From the NCBI RefSeq assembly GCF_047126315.1, contig NZ_CP138953.1, positions 3,286,001 to 3,350,000 of the forward strand: DNA of 64,000 nucleotides, written 5' to 3'. Below, piece by piece: positions 1 through 8,219 of the stretch. The notes under the pieces are model-generated. The model saw only the letters and a program-made list of their open reading frames with translations, was not told where the DNA came from and made no database searches. The position numbers were made by a program, and so were the translations under genes. The first letter of the stretch is position 1, and each line of letters opens with the position of its first letter. The DNA is from Shimia sp022448905 (GTDB lineage Bacteria > Pseudomonadota > Alphaproteobacteria > Rhodobacterales > Rhodobacteraceae).

Positions 1-603
1 CCTTTGATTCCGGAATTCAAAAAGGAGTACCCCCTTATCGACCTGCGTCTGCGCCTGTCAGACCGCAAACTCGACCTGACCGCCGAAGGCCTTGATGTGG
101 CTTTCTTTTTGGGCGTTCCTGAGGACAGCACCCTTCGGATCCGCAAAATTGCAGACTGCCCACGCGTTCTCTGCGCTTCGCCGAAGTATCTCGCAGAACG
201 TAGTACACCCACCACTCCCGAAGAGTTGACCAACGGCACCCACGACTGCCTTAACCTGCGCTACCCCGGCGCGCCGGAATTTCAGTGGCCCTTAGAGACA
301 GATGAAGGCACCCGCCGCTTCGCCGTGAAAGGCCCGTTTGAGTCTGATGATGGAGATGTGCTGACCGACTGGGCTTTGGAAGGCTACGGCATCACATTGA
401 AACCTGTGTTCGAAATCGCAGAACACCTGTCCTCAGGAGCATTGCTACCTGTTTTACCTGAGACGCCGCCTATGCCTATTCAAATGGCCCTTCTGTACAC
501 GCACCGCCGCCATCAGGATCCCAAAACACGGCTGCTTATTGAGTTTATGACCCCACGGGTTCAGGCCGCACTACAAGAAAATCAATATGAGGCAAAGACT
601 TAG
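1..603 (+). CDS. LysR-family regulator, C-terminal part (5' end outside window)
   Basis: The reading frame is open from the first base and ends at 603, so only the last 200 or so residues are visible. They fit the periplasmic-binding-protein-like effector domain of LysR regulators: the run GLDVAFFLGVPEDSTLRIRK matches the usual 'D(V/I)A(I/F)R.G...DSxLxARxL' block, followed by RVLCASPKYL and later WALEGYGITLKP, the equivalent of the common 'GxGIxxLP' segment. The N-terminal helix-turn-helix must lie upstream. It reads toward the ureide genes starting at 733, so it may regulate them, but that is inference; LysR regulators are more often divergent from their targets. Confidence 0.85.
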   Translation, partial: PLIPEFKKEYPLIDLRLRLSDRKLDLTAEGLDVAFFLGVPEDSTLRIRKIADCPRVLCASPKYLAERSTPTTPEELTNGTHDCLNLRYPGAPEFQWPLETDEGTRRFAVKGPFESDDGDVLTDWALEGYGITLKPVFEIAEHLSSGALLPVLPETPPMPIQMALLYTHRRHQDPKTRLLIEFMTPRVQAALQENQYEAKT

Positions 604-732
604 GCTCTATATGCTCAAAAATTGAGCGCGCGCAACGACACTCGCAACAACAACTCTTTCAAGAAAAATTGGAAAGTCACCTGGCGTTTTATAAGCTAAA
701 ACGAAGCAATCACGAACCAGGGGAGTTTTGTC

Positions 733-2148
733 GTGACGCGTTACGCACGGGACATGCGGGGCTACGGCCCCAAGCCACCACATGCACAATGGCCAAATGA
801 CGCCAAAGTCGCCGTTCAGTTTGTTCTGAACTACGAAGAAGGTGGCGAAAACTGCGTTTTGCATGGCGATGCCGCGTCCGAGGCGTTTCTCTCCGACATT
901 CCAGGTGCGGCCCAATGGCAGGGCCAGCGTCATTGGAACATGGAGTCGATCTACGAATACGGCGCGCGCGCAGGTTTCTGGCGCTTGCATCGCCTGTTCA
1001 CTGGCAAAGACATCCCCGTGACCATTTACGGCGTGGCCAGCGCTCTGGCGCGCAGTCCGGAACAAGTTGCTGCCATGAAGGCTGCGGATTGGGAGATCGC
1101 CAGCCACGGCCTAAAATGGGTCGAACACAAAGACATGCCGGAAGAGGAGGAGCGTGCCTCCATCGCTGAGGCCGTCCGCCTGCACACCGAAGTTGTTGGC
1201 GACCGCCCGCGCGGTTGGTACACGGGACGTTGCTCTGAAAACACCGTCCGACTCGTCGCCGAAGCCGGTGGATTTGATTACATCTCAGATACTTACGATG
1301 ACGACCTGCCCTATTGGCGCGAGTACGGTGACAAGGACCAACTAATCATTCCCTACACGCTGGAAGCCAATGACATGCGCTTTGCCACGGCACCGGGTTG
1401 GGTGACAGGACAAGACTTCTTCACCTATCTCAAAGATGCCTTTGACGTACTCTATGCCGAAGGCCGCGAGGGCGCGCCCAAGATGATGTCCATCGGGTTG
1501 CATTGCCGGTTGATTGGCCGCCCGGGCAAACTCGCCGGATTGGCGCAGTTTCTTGACTACATTCAAGGCTTTGAGGGCGTCTGGACCCCGCGCCGTGTTG
1601 AGATTGCCGCGCACTGGGCACAAACCCATCCACACAAACGCTTCGAACGGCCAAGCGCCATGAAAAAATCCCGATTTGTGGAACTCTACGGCGGCATCTT
1701 TGAACACTCCGCCTGGATTGCGGAACGTGCCCATGGCCTGGAGCTGGGGCCAGCTCATGATTGCGCAGCCGGCGTACACAACGCCCTCTGCCGTGCCTTC
1801 CGCACTGCTAGCGACGAAGAGCGGCTTGGCGTGCTCAACGCCCACCCGGATCTGGCCGGCAAATTGGCAGCGGCCGGTCGCCTGACCGCCGAAAGCACCT
1901 CGGAACAGGCTGGCGCTGGTCTGGATATGCTCACGGATGAGGAACGTGCGAACTTCACCCAATTGAACAGCGACTATGTCGCCAAACACGGCTTCCCGTT
2001 CATCATTGCGGTGCGTGACCACACCAAGGCCTCGATCATAGCCGCCTTTGAGCGCCGGATCGACAACGACAGCGCCACCGAGTTTGCAGAAGCGTGTAAA
2101 CAGGTTGAGCGCATTGCCGAATTCCGACTGATGGATCTGTTGCCGTGA
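733..2148 (+). CDS. puuE: Bifunctional allantoinase PuuE / OHCU decarboxylase UraD
   Basis: The 471-residue protein fuses two ureide-pathway enzymes. Residues 1 to about 300 form a polysaccharide-deacetylase-type (NodB-like) fold typical of PuuE allantoinase, with ASHGLKWVEH, GWYTGRCSENT and SIGLHCRLIGRPG as landmarks. Residues about 315-471 match 2-oxo-4-hydroxy-4-carboxy-5-ureidoimidazoline decarboxylase: NAHPDLAGKLA carries the catalytic His region and AKHGFPFIIAVRD the conserved core. The two activities are consecutive: OHCU to S-allantoin, then allantoin to allantoate. The GTG start is preceded by an AGGGGAG ribosome site about 8 bases upstream. The stop overlaps the allA start by four bases (GTGA), so translation is probably coupled. 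Cytoplasmic. Confidence 0.92.
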   Translation: MTRYARDMRGYGPKPPHAQWPNDAKVAVQFVLNYEEGGENCVLHGDAASEAFLSDIPGAAQWQGQRHWNMESIYEYGARAGFWRLHRLFTGKDIPVTIYGVASALARSPEQVAAMKAADWEIASHGLKWVEHKDMPEEEERASIAEAVRLHTEVVGDRPRGWYTGRCSENTVRLVAEAGGFDYISDTYDDDLPYWREYGDKDQLIIPYTLEANDMRFATAPGWVTGQDFFTYLKDAFDVLYAEGREGAPKMMSIGLHCRLIGRPGKLAGLAQFLDYIQGFEGVWTPRRVEIAAHWAQTHPHKRFERPSAMKKSRFVELYGGIFEHSAWIAERAHGLELGPAHDCAAGVHNALCRAFRTASDEERLGVLNAHPDLAGKLAAAGRLTAESTSEQAGAGLDMLTDEERANFTQLNSDYVAKHGFPFIIAVRDHTKASIIAAFERRIDNDSATEFAEACKQVERIAEFRLMDLLP

Positions 2149-2654
2149 CCGAAATTGTCGTCCAGCCGCTAACCGCAGAAGCTTTTGCGCCTTTTGGCGA
2201 TGTGATCGCCCTCAAACCTGAGGCCGATAAGATCATCAACCAAGGCATGTGTGGCCGTCATCATGACCTGGCAGAGATGGACTTCGCCGATGGGCGCGCG
2301 GGCATCAGCCTGTTCAACGCACAGCCGCGCAGCTTACCTTACACACTGGATATGGTTGAGCGCCATCCGGACGGAAGTCAGGCTTTCATTCCGATGACCG
2401 AACACGCATTCCTTGTGATTGTTGCCAAAGATTTGGGCGGCAAGCCGGATACCCCCATGGCGTTTCAGACGCAGCCGGGACAAGCCATCAACTTCCATCG
2501 CAACACATGGCACGGCGTTTTGACCCCGCTTGCAGCCCCCGGCCTTTTTGCCGTGGTGGACCGCATTGGCGACGGCGCCAACCTCGAAGAATTTTGGTTC
2601 GACACAGCATACCAGGTGGTAGCGGATCAAAACCATGGGTCAGGTATCCCCTGA
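2145..2654 (+). CDS. allA: Ureidoglycolate lyase AllA
   Basis: This 169-residue protein has the usual AllA length and landmarks: QPLTAEAFAPFGDVI near the start, HAFLVIVA in the middle and NFHRNTWHGVLTPL toward the C-terminus, the cupin-like segment of ureidoglycolate lyases. The enzyme splits ureidoglycolate into glyoxylate and urea, the last step of ureide use. It begins with GTG inside the puuE-uraD stop codon (GTGA overlap) and is followed by an NCS2 permease, so the three form an apparent operon for import and breakdown of uric acid or allantoin. The allantoate-degrading step and uricase are not in this window. Confidence 0.9.
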   Translation: MTEIVVQPLTAEAFAPFGDVIALKPEADKIINQGMCGRHHDLAEMDFADGRAGISLFNAQPRSLPYTLDMVERHPDGSQAFIPMTEHAFLVIVAKDLGGKPDTPMAFQTQPGQAINFHRNTWHGVLTPLAAPGLFAVVDRIGDGANLEEFWFDTAYQVVADQNHGSGIP

Positions 2655-2718
2655 CCAAACCGCCCGAAGCTGCTCGCCAAATGAAGCGGCAGGGCTTTAC
2701 GACCGACAGGAGAAGGAC

Positions 2719-4071
2719 ATGGCTGACACTATGACAGCTCAGGAAACACAAGGGACCGGACAATACTCCGACCCAAACGTCACGCCCCCATTGGGGCAGG
2801 CAATCCCACTGGGATTCCAACACGTTCTGGCAATGTTTGCCTCAAACGTAACCCCATCCATCATTGTGGCTGGCGCGGCCGGCCTCGCTTTTGGCGGTGC
2901 TGAACAGGTCTATCTGATCCAGATGGCCATGCTATTTGCCGGCATCGCAACATTGTTCCAAACCGTAGGGATCGGCCCCGTTGGCGCGCGCCTGCCAATC
3001 ATGCAGGGCACCAGCTTTGCCTTTGTTGGCGTGCTGGCTGGCGTTGCGGCCACCCAAGGTCTCAGCGTCGCTCTGACCGCCTGTATCATTGGCGGCGTCA
3101 TCCACTTTGCGCTTGGCTCTGTGATTGGCAAGTTGCGCTGGCTGTTCCCACCGCTGGTCACCGGTCTGGTGATCCTGGCAATTGGTCTCTATCTCATTCC
3201 GGTTGCGATCAAATACGCCGCAGGTGGCGCCGCACAATTCCAGATGGAAGCGGAAAGCTTCGGCTCCTTGAAGCACTGGACCGTGGCCTTGACCGTGGTG
3301 GTTGTGGCTCTGGTACTGAAGTTCTTCACCAAAGGAACTCTGTCCAGTGCGGCCATTTTGGTGGGCCTGATCGTGGGGTACGCGATGGCATTCCTCGTAG
3401 GCATAATTACCATCGAGGGGTTCCAAAGCACTATTTCTAAAGCCTCTTGGGTGACCGGCATCAAACCTCTGCCTTATGGCTTTGAATTCAGCCTCGGCGC
3501 AGTGATTGCCGTGACCTTGGTCTCCATCGTGTCTGCAATTGAAACCGTGGGCGACGCCTCCGCCACCGCCAAAGCCGGTGCTGGCCGCGATGCGACCGAC
3601 GCAGAGATCCAGGGCGCAACCTATGCTGACGGTCTGGGCACAGCCATCGCAGGCGTCTTTGGCGGCCTGCCCAACACGTCGTTTTCGCAGAACGTGGGCA
3701 TTGTCGGCATGACTGGCGTGATGAGCCGTCACGTGGTGACCATCGGTGGCATCATCCTGATCCTCTGCGGCCTGATGCCTAAGGTCGGCGCCGTGATCGC
3801 CTCCATGCCTCTACCCGTGCTGGGCGGCGGTGTGATTGTGATGTTTGGCATGGTGGCTTCCGCCGGCCTGAACGTGCTGTCCGAAGTGGAACTGAACCGC
3901 CGCAACATGGTGATCATCGCTGTGTCGCTCGCTGTTGGTCTGGGTCTGAACCTTGTCCCAACTGCCGTGCAATATCTGCCGGGTGTTGTGAAAACACTGA
4001 TGACCTCGGCTGTGGCACCAACCGCGCTCTGCGCGATTGTGCTGAACTTGGTACTTCCTCACGAAGACTGA
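2719..4071 (+). CDS. NCS2 nucleobase/urate:cation symporter
   Basis: This is a 450-residue polytopic inner-membrane protein of the nucleobase:cation symporter-2 (xanthine/uracil permease) family. It shows the signature QNVGIVGMTGVMSR and, before it, YADGLGTAIAGVFGGLPNTS, the conserved substrate-site region. About a dozen hydrophobic segments are visible. An in-frame start at 2635 exists, but the ATG at 2719 has an excellent AGGAGAAGG ribosome site directly before it and gives the normal family length, so I chose it. Position after puuE-uraD and allA suggests uric acid, xanthine or a ureide precursor as substrate; the exact ligand cannot be read from sequence. A strong terminator follows at 4097. 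Confidence 0.9.
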   Translation: MADTMTAQETQGTGQYSDPNVTPPLGQAIPLGFQHVLAMFASNVTPSIIVAGAAGLAFGGAEQVYLIQMAMLFAGIATLFQTVGIGPVGARLPIMQGTSFAFVGVLAGVAATQGLSVALTACIIGGVIHFALGSVIGKLRWLFPPLVTGLVILAIGLYLIPVAIKYAAGGAAQFQMEAESFGSLKHWTVALTVVVVALVLKFFTKGTLSSAAILVGLIVGYAMAFLVGIITIEGFQSTISKASWVTGIKPLPYGFEFSLGAVIAVTLVSIVSAIETVGDASATAKAGAGRDATDAEIQGATYADGLGTAIAGVFGGLPNTSFSQNVGIVGMTGVMSRHVVTIGGIILILCGLMPKVGAVIASMPLPVLGGGVIVMFGMVASAGLNVLSEVELNRRNMVIIAVSLAVGLGLNLVPTAVQYLPGVVKTLMTSAVAPTALCAIVLNLVLPHED

Positions 4072-4096
4072 CAAACTCTTTAATTCTAGTGACTTA

Positions 4097-4123
4097 CAGG
4101 GACCTTCGGGTCCCTGTTTTTTT
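4097..4123 (+). terminator. Rho-independent terminator after NCS2 permease
   Basis: The sequence CAGGGAC, loop CTTCGG, GTCCCTG forms a 7-bp stem with a stable UUCG-type loop, followed by seven to eight T residues. It lies 26 bases after the permease stop and closes the ureide operon. Confidence 0.93.
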
Positions 4124-4216
4124 GTCTGCAAACTGCGTTACACTCCCCCAATATCCTTTTGACCGAGCCTTGCGCCACACGCATGGGACCCATGCACTTG
4201 GCGCACTAGCTCAATT

Positions 4217-4230
4217 GTTTAATATTAAAC
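4217..4230. promoter_or_regulatory. Perfect 14-bp palindrome upstream of aceE
   Basis: GTTTAATATTAAAC is its own reverse complement and sits 40 bases before the aceE start codon, immediately ahead of a possible -10 (TATAAG, 4231-4236). A perfect AT-rich palindrome here is a good operator candidate for controlling the PDH operon. It does not resemble the E. coli PdhR box, and the binding protein is unknown. Confidence 0.5.
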
Positions 4231-4270
4231 TATAAGGATCGAAACGCGGATTTCAGTGGAGGAGCGCCGC

Positions 4271-6925
4271 ATGGCGAATGAATTTCCAGACATCGACCCG
4301 GTAGAATCCCAAGAATGGCAGGACGCCATTGAGGATGTCATCGCGCGGGATGGACCAGACAGAGCGCATTACCTGCTCGACAAAGCGGTGCAGCAAGCCC
4401 GCGCCGCCGGAGCCACCCTGCCCTTCTCGGCAACAACGCCGTATCAGAACACCATCCCAACCGACGATCAGGAAGAGTTTCCTGGCGATCTGGACATGGA
4501 ATGGCGCATCCGCACCATCAACCGCTGGAACGCCATGGCGACTGTGGTACGCCGCAACAAAGTGAGCAGCGAATACGGCGGCCACATCGCCTCCTTCGCC
4601 TCCTCTGCGGTGATGTATGATATAGGGTTGAACCACTTCTGGCGCAGCAAATCTGCGATCCACGGTGGTGATCTGGTGTTCTTCCAGGGCCACGTGATCC
4701 CTGGTATTTACGCGCGCTCCTTCATGGAGGGTCGTCTGACCGAAGAGCAGCTGGAAAACTTCCGCTCTGAAGTGGACGGTGGCGGTCTTTCCTCTTACCC
4801 ACACCCGTGGCTGATGCCGGACTACTGGCAGTTCCCAACCGTCTCCATGGGCCTTGGCCCGCTTATGGCAATCTACCAAGCGCGGTTCATGAAATATATG
4901 CACAACCGCGGCCTGATCGACATGGCCGACCGCAAGGTCTGGTGCTTCCTTGGCGATGGCGAGATGGACGAACCGGAAAGCCGCGGCGCCATTGACCTCG
5001 CTGCACGCGAAGGCCTCGACAACCTGATCTTTGTGGTGAACTGCAACCTGCAGCGTCTTGATGGCCCAGTGCGCGGCAACCATAAGATCGTGCAAGAGCT
5101 CGAAGGTGACTTCCGCGGCGCCGGCTGGAATGTGATCAAGCTGCTGTGGGGCAAAGGCTGGGACGAACTGTTGGAGAAAGACACCTCCGGCAAGCTGCGT
5201 CAGTTGATGGACGAAACCGTTGATGGCGACTATCAGACCTTCAAATCCAAAGACGGCGCCTACATTCGCCAGCACTTCTTTGGCAAATACCCAGAGACCG
5301 CCGAGCTGGTGAAAGACTGGACCGACGAGCAAATCTGGTCCCTGCGTCGTGGTGGTCACGATCCTCAAAAAGTCTACACAGCCTTCAAACGTGCCAGCGA
5401 CACCAAAGGTCAACCGACCTGTCTGTTGGTGAAGACCGTCAAAGGTCACGGCATGGGCACCGCTGGCGAAGGCCAGAACACCACCCACCAGCAAAAGAAA
5501 ATGAACGAGGATCAGCTGCGCGCCTTCCGCGACCGCTTTGAAATCCCGGTCAGCGACGAAGATGTGGGTGACGCGCCGTTTGTAAAACTCAACAACGCGC
5601 AGAAAGCTTATCTGGCGGACCGCCGCAAAGCGCTTGGCGGTGAGTTCCCCAAACGTGAGAGCCAATCGCCCAAGTTGGAAATCCCCACGCTGGACAAATT
5701 TGCGGCGCAGCTCAAAGGCACAGGGGATCGCGAGATTTCCACCACCATGGCCTTTGTGCGTATTCTGACAACCCTTCTGCGGGACAAGCAGATTGGCCAG
5801 AACATCGTGCCGATTGTGCCGGACGAAAGCCGCACCTTTGGTATGGAAGGCCTGTTCCGCTCGGTGGGCATCTACAACCCGGAAGGGCAGAAATACACGC
5901 CGCAAGACGCCGATCAGATGATGTACTACAAGGAATCGACCAACGGTCAGGTTCTTCAGGAAGGCATCAACGAAGCTGGCGCTATGGCGGATTGGATTGC
6001 GGCGGCCACCGCCTATTCCAACCACGGCGTGCCGATGATCCCGTTCTTCATCTACTACTCCATGTTTGGCTTCCAGCGCATTGGCGATCTGGCCTGGGCC
6101 GCAGGCGACAGCCGCGCGCGTGGCTTCATGCTGGGCGGCACCGCGGGCCGGACCACGCTGAATGGCGAGGGTTTGCAACACGAAGACGGCCACAGCCACA
6201 TCCTTGCTGGCACCATTCCGAACTGCATTTCCTATGACCCAACCTTCCAACACGAGGTGGCGGTGATTGTGCAGCACGGCATGAAACGGATGTATGAAGA
6301 CCAGGAAGATGTGTTCTTCTACCTCACACTGATGAACGAAAACTATGCCCATCCGGATATGCCGATGGGTGTGGAAGACGAGATCATCAAAGGTCTCTAC
6401 CGTTTCAAAGAGGTAAAGAAACCGTCCAAGAAGCACGTGACGCTAATGGGCTCCGGCACCATTCTGGTGCAGGCCATGAAGGCGGCTGAGATGCTGGGGG
6501 CGGACTTCGGTGTAACGAGCGAAATCTGGTCGGCCACCAGCTTCAACGAGTTGGCGCGGGATTGTCAGGATGTGGCCCGCCACAATCGCCTGAACCCGCT
6601 GGCGGAACCAAAAGTGTCCTTTGTGGCGCAACAGCTTGCGAAAGCCAAAGGGCCAGTGATTGCGGCCACCGACTACATGAAGAACTTCGCGGAGCAGATC
6701 CGGACCTGCGTGCCGGGCAGCTACACCGTGCTGGGCACAGACGGCTTTGGCCGTTCCGACAGCCGCGTGAACCTGCGCCGCTTCTTCGAAGTCGATGCTA
6801 ACCACATCGCAGCTGCAGCCATGGTGGACCTCTACAAAGAGGGCGCTGTGACCAAGAAAGACCTTGAGGCCGCACTGGCCAAATACGACATCGACGGCAC
6901 CAAGCCGAACCCGCGCCTGGTGTGA
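4271..6925 (+). CDS. aceE: Pyruvate dehydrogenase E1 component, homodimeric type
   Basis: This 884-residue protein is the single-chain (homodimeric) E1, which decarboxylates pyruvate with thiamine diphosphate and reductively acetylates the lipoyl group of E2. The ThDP/Mg motif is visible as GDGEMDEPES (about residues 233-242), and the N-terminus (EWQDAIEDVIARDGPDRAHY) is typical of AceE. The ATG at 4271 follows GGAGGAG with correct spacing; a GTG 15 bases upstream overlaps that ribosome site and is unlikely. It begins an aceE-aceF-lpdA operon. Many roseobacters instead use the two-subunit PdhA/PdhB E1, so this may be an additional or alternative PDH; that needs the rest of the genome. Confidence 0.97.
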   Translation: MANEFPDIDPVESQEWQDAIEDVIARDGPDRAHYLLDKAVQQARAAGATLPFSATTPYQNTIPTDDQEEFPGDLDMEWRIRTINRWNAMATVVRRNKVSSEYGGHIASFASSAVMYDIGLNHFWRSKSAIHGGDLVFFQGHVIPGIYARSFMEGRLTEEQLENFRSEVDGGGLSSYPHPWLMPDYWQFPTVSMGLGPLMAIYQARFMKYMHNRGLIDMADRKVWCFLGDGEMDEPESRGAIDLAAREGLDNLIFVVNCNLQRLDGPVRGNHKIVQELEGDFRGAGWNVIKLLWGKGWDELLEKDTSGKLRQLMDETVDGDYQTFKSKDGAYIRQHFFGKYPETAELVKDWTDEQIWSLRRGGHDPQKVYTAFKRASDTKGQPTCLLVKTVKGHGMGTAGEGQNTTHQQKKMNEDQLRAFRDRFEIPVSDEDVGDAPFVKLNNAQKAYLADRRKALGGEFPKRESQSPKLEIPTLDKFAAQLKGTGDREISTTMAFVRILTTLLRDKQIGQNIVPIVPDESRTFGMEGLFRSVGIYNPEGQKYTPQDADQMMYYKESTNGQVLQEGINEAGAMADWIAAATAYSNHGVPMIPFFIYYSMFGFQRIGDLAWAAGDSRARGFMLGGTAGRTTLNGEGLQHEDGHSHILAGTIPNCISYDPTFQHEVAVIVQHGMKRMYEDQEDVFFYLTLMNENYAHPDMPMGVEDEIIKGLYRFKEVKKPSKKHVTLMGSGTILVQAMKAAEMLGADFGVTSEIWSATSFNELARDCQDVARHNRLNPLAEPKVSFVAQQLAKAKGPVIAATDYMKNFAEQIRTCVPGSYTVLGTDGFGRSDSRVNLRRFFEVDANHIAAAAMVDLYKEGAVTKKDLEAALAKYDIDGTKPNPRLV

Positions 6926-6948
6926 TCGGGAAGAGAGGAGAATTAGCA

Positions 6949-8208
6949 ATGGCAATTGAAGTCAAAGTTCCCGACATCGGCGATTTCACTGATGTTCCAG
7001 TGGTTTCCGTCCTGGTCAGCGCCGGTGACGTGGTCGCAGCCGAAGACCCGCTGATCGAAGTTGAAAGCGACAAGGCCACTATGGAAGTGCCGTCCCCTGC
7101 GGCTGGCAAAGTGGTTGAGATCAAAGTGTCCGAAGGCGACGCCGTATCCGAAGGGTCGCTGATCCTGATGCTGGAAGCAGAAGGCACCGCAGCAGCGGAA
7201 GCCCCGGCCCCGAAAGCGGAAGCCGCTGCGACGGCAGCCGCAGAACCAACTCCTGCAGCAGCCCCCGCTCCGGCGGCGGTCACCGATGCCGGGTTTGGCA
7301 AGACCCACGCCTCCCCATCTGTGCGTGCCTTTGCACGGCAGTTGGACGTGGATTTGGCCAAAGTAAACGGGTCCGGCCGCAAAGGCCGTATCCTGCGTGA
7401 AGATGTAACTGCCTTCCTGAAAAGTTCCACGGCAGCGGCGCCTGCCGCCAGTGGTCCGGCACAGGGCGGCATGGGCATTCCGCCGATCCCAGCTGTCGAC
7501 TTTTCCAAGTTTGGTCCGGTCGAAGATGTCGAGATGCCGCGCATCAAGAAACTGTCTGGTCCGGCATTGCACCGCAGCTGGCTCAACATTCCGCACGTCA
7601 CCCATAACGACGAAGCGGACATCACCGACCTGGACAAGTACCGCAAGGAAATGGACACGATGGCCAAGGAAGACGGCTATCGCGTGACCTTGCTGTCCTT
7701 TGTGATCAAAGCATCTGTGTCGGCTCTGAAACAGCATTGGGAAGTGAACTCGTCGATCCATCCGGATGGCGATAAGCTGATCAAGAAAGACTACTACAAC
7801 ATCGGCTTTGCGGCAGATACGCCAAACGGCTTGGTTGTGCCTGTGATCAAAGACGCTGACCGCAAAGGCATTGTCGAAATCTCCAAAGATCTCATGGAGT
7901 TGTCCGGCAAAGCCCGCGCAGGTGAGTTGAAGAGCGGCGACATGCAGGGCGCGACCTTCACCATTTCCAGCCTCGGCGGCATCGGTGGCACATCTTTCAC
8001 CCCAATCGTGAACGCACCGGAAGTGGCCATCCTTGGCCTGACCCGCTCCAAAATGGCACCGGTCTGGAACGGCGAAGAGTTTGTACCGCGCCTGATGCAG
8101 CCACTGTCGCTCAGCTACGACCACCGCGCCATCGACGGGGCATTGGCCGCACGGTTCACCGTGACGCTGAAAACCCTGCTTGGCGACATGCGCAAGTTGA
8201 TGTGGTAA
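6949..8208 (+). CDS. aceF: Dihydrolipoamide acetyltransferase (PDH E2)
   Basis: The 419-residue E2 forms the PDH core and transfers acetyl groups from lipoyl-lysine to CoA. There is one lipoyl domain (residues 1 to about 78; lipoylated Lys42 in ESDKATMEV), an Ala/Pro-rich linker, a peripheral-subunit-binding domain (HASPSVRAFARQLDVD onward, about residues 120-160) and a catalytic domain ending with the active-site motif YDHRAIDGA. The ATG at 6949 is preceded by AGAGGAG. It starts 23 bases after aceE and lies 11 bases before lpdA. Having a single lipoyl domain differs from the three of E. coli AceF. Confidence 0.97.
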   Translation: MAIEVKVPDIGDFTDVPVVSVLVSAGDVVAAEDPLIEVESDKATMEVPSPAAGKVVEIKVSEGDAVSEGSLILMLEAEGTAAAEAPAPKAEAAATAAAEPTPAAAPAPAAVTDAGFGKTHASPSVRAFARQLDVDLAKVNGSGRKGRILREDVTAFLKSSTAAAPAASGPAQGGMGIPPIPAVDFSKFGPVEDVEMPRIKKLSGPALHRSWLNIPHVTHNDEADITDLDKYRKEMDTMAKEDGYRVTLLSFVIKASVSALKQHWEVNSSIHPDGDKLIKKDYYNIGFAADTPNGLVVPVIKDADRKGIVEISKDLMELSGKARAGELKSGDMQGATFTISSLGGIGGTSFTPIVNAPEVAILGLTRSKMAPVWNGEEFVPRLMQPLSLSYDHRAIDGALAARFTVTLKTLLGDMRKLMW

Positions 8209-8219
8209 GGAGAGCAAAG

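Noticed and set aside
4253..6436. A 727-codon open frame on the minus strand
   Set aside because: It is fully antisense to aceE, with biased composition (His/Val/Ala/Phe rich) and no ribosome site or motifs; a by-product of strong codon bias.
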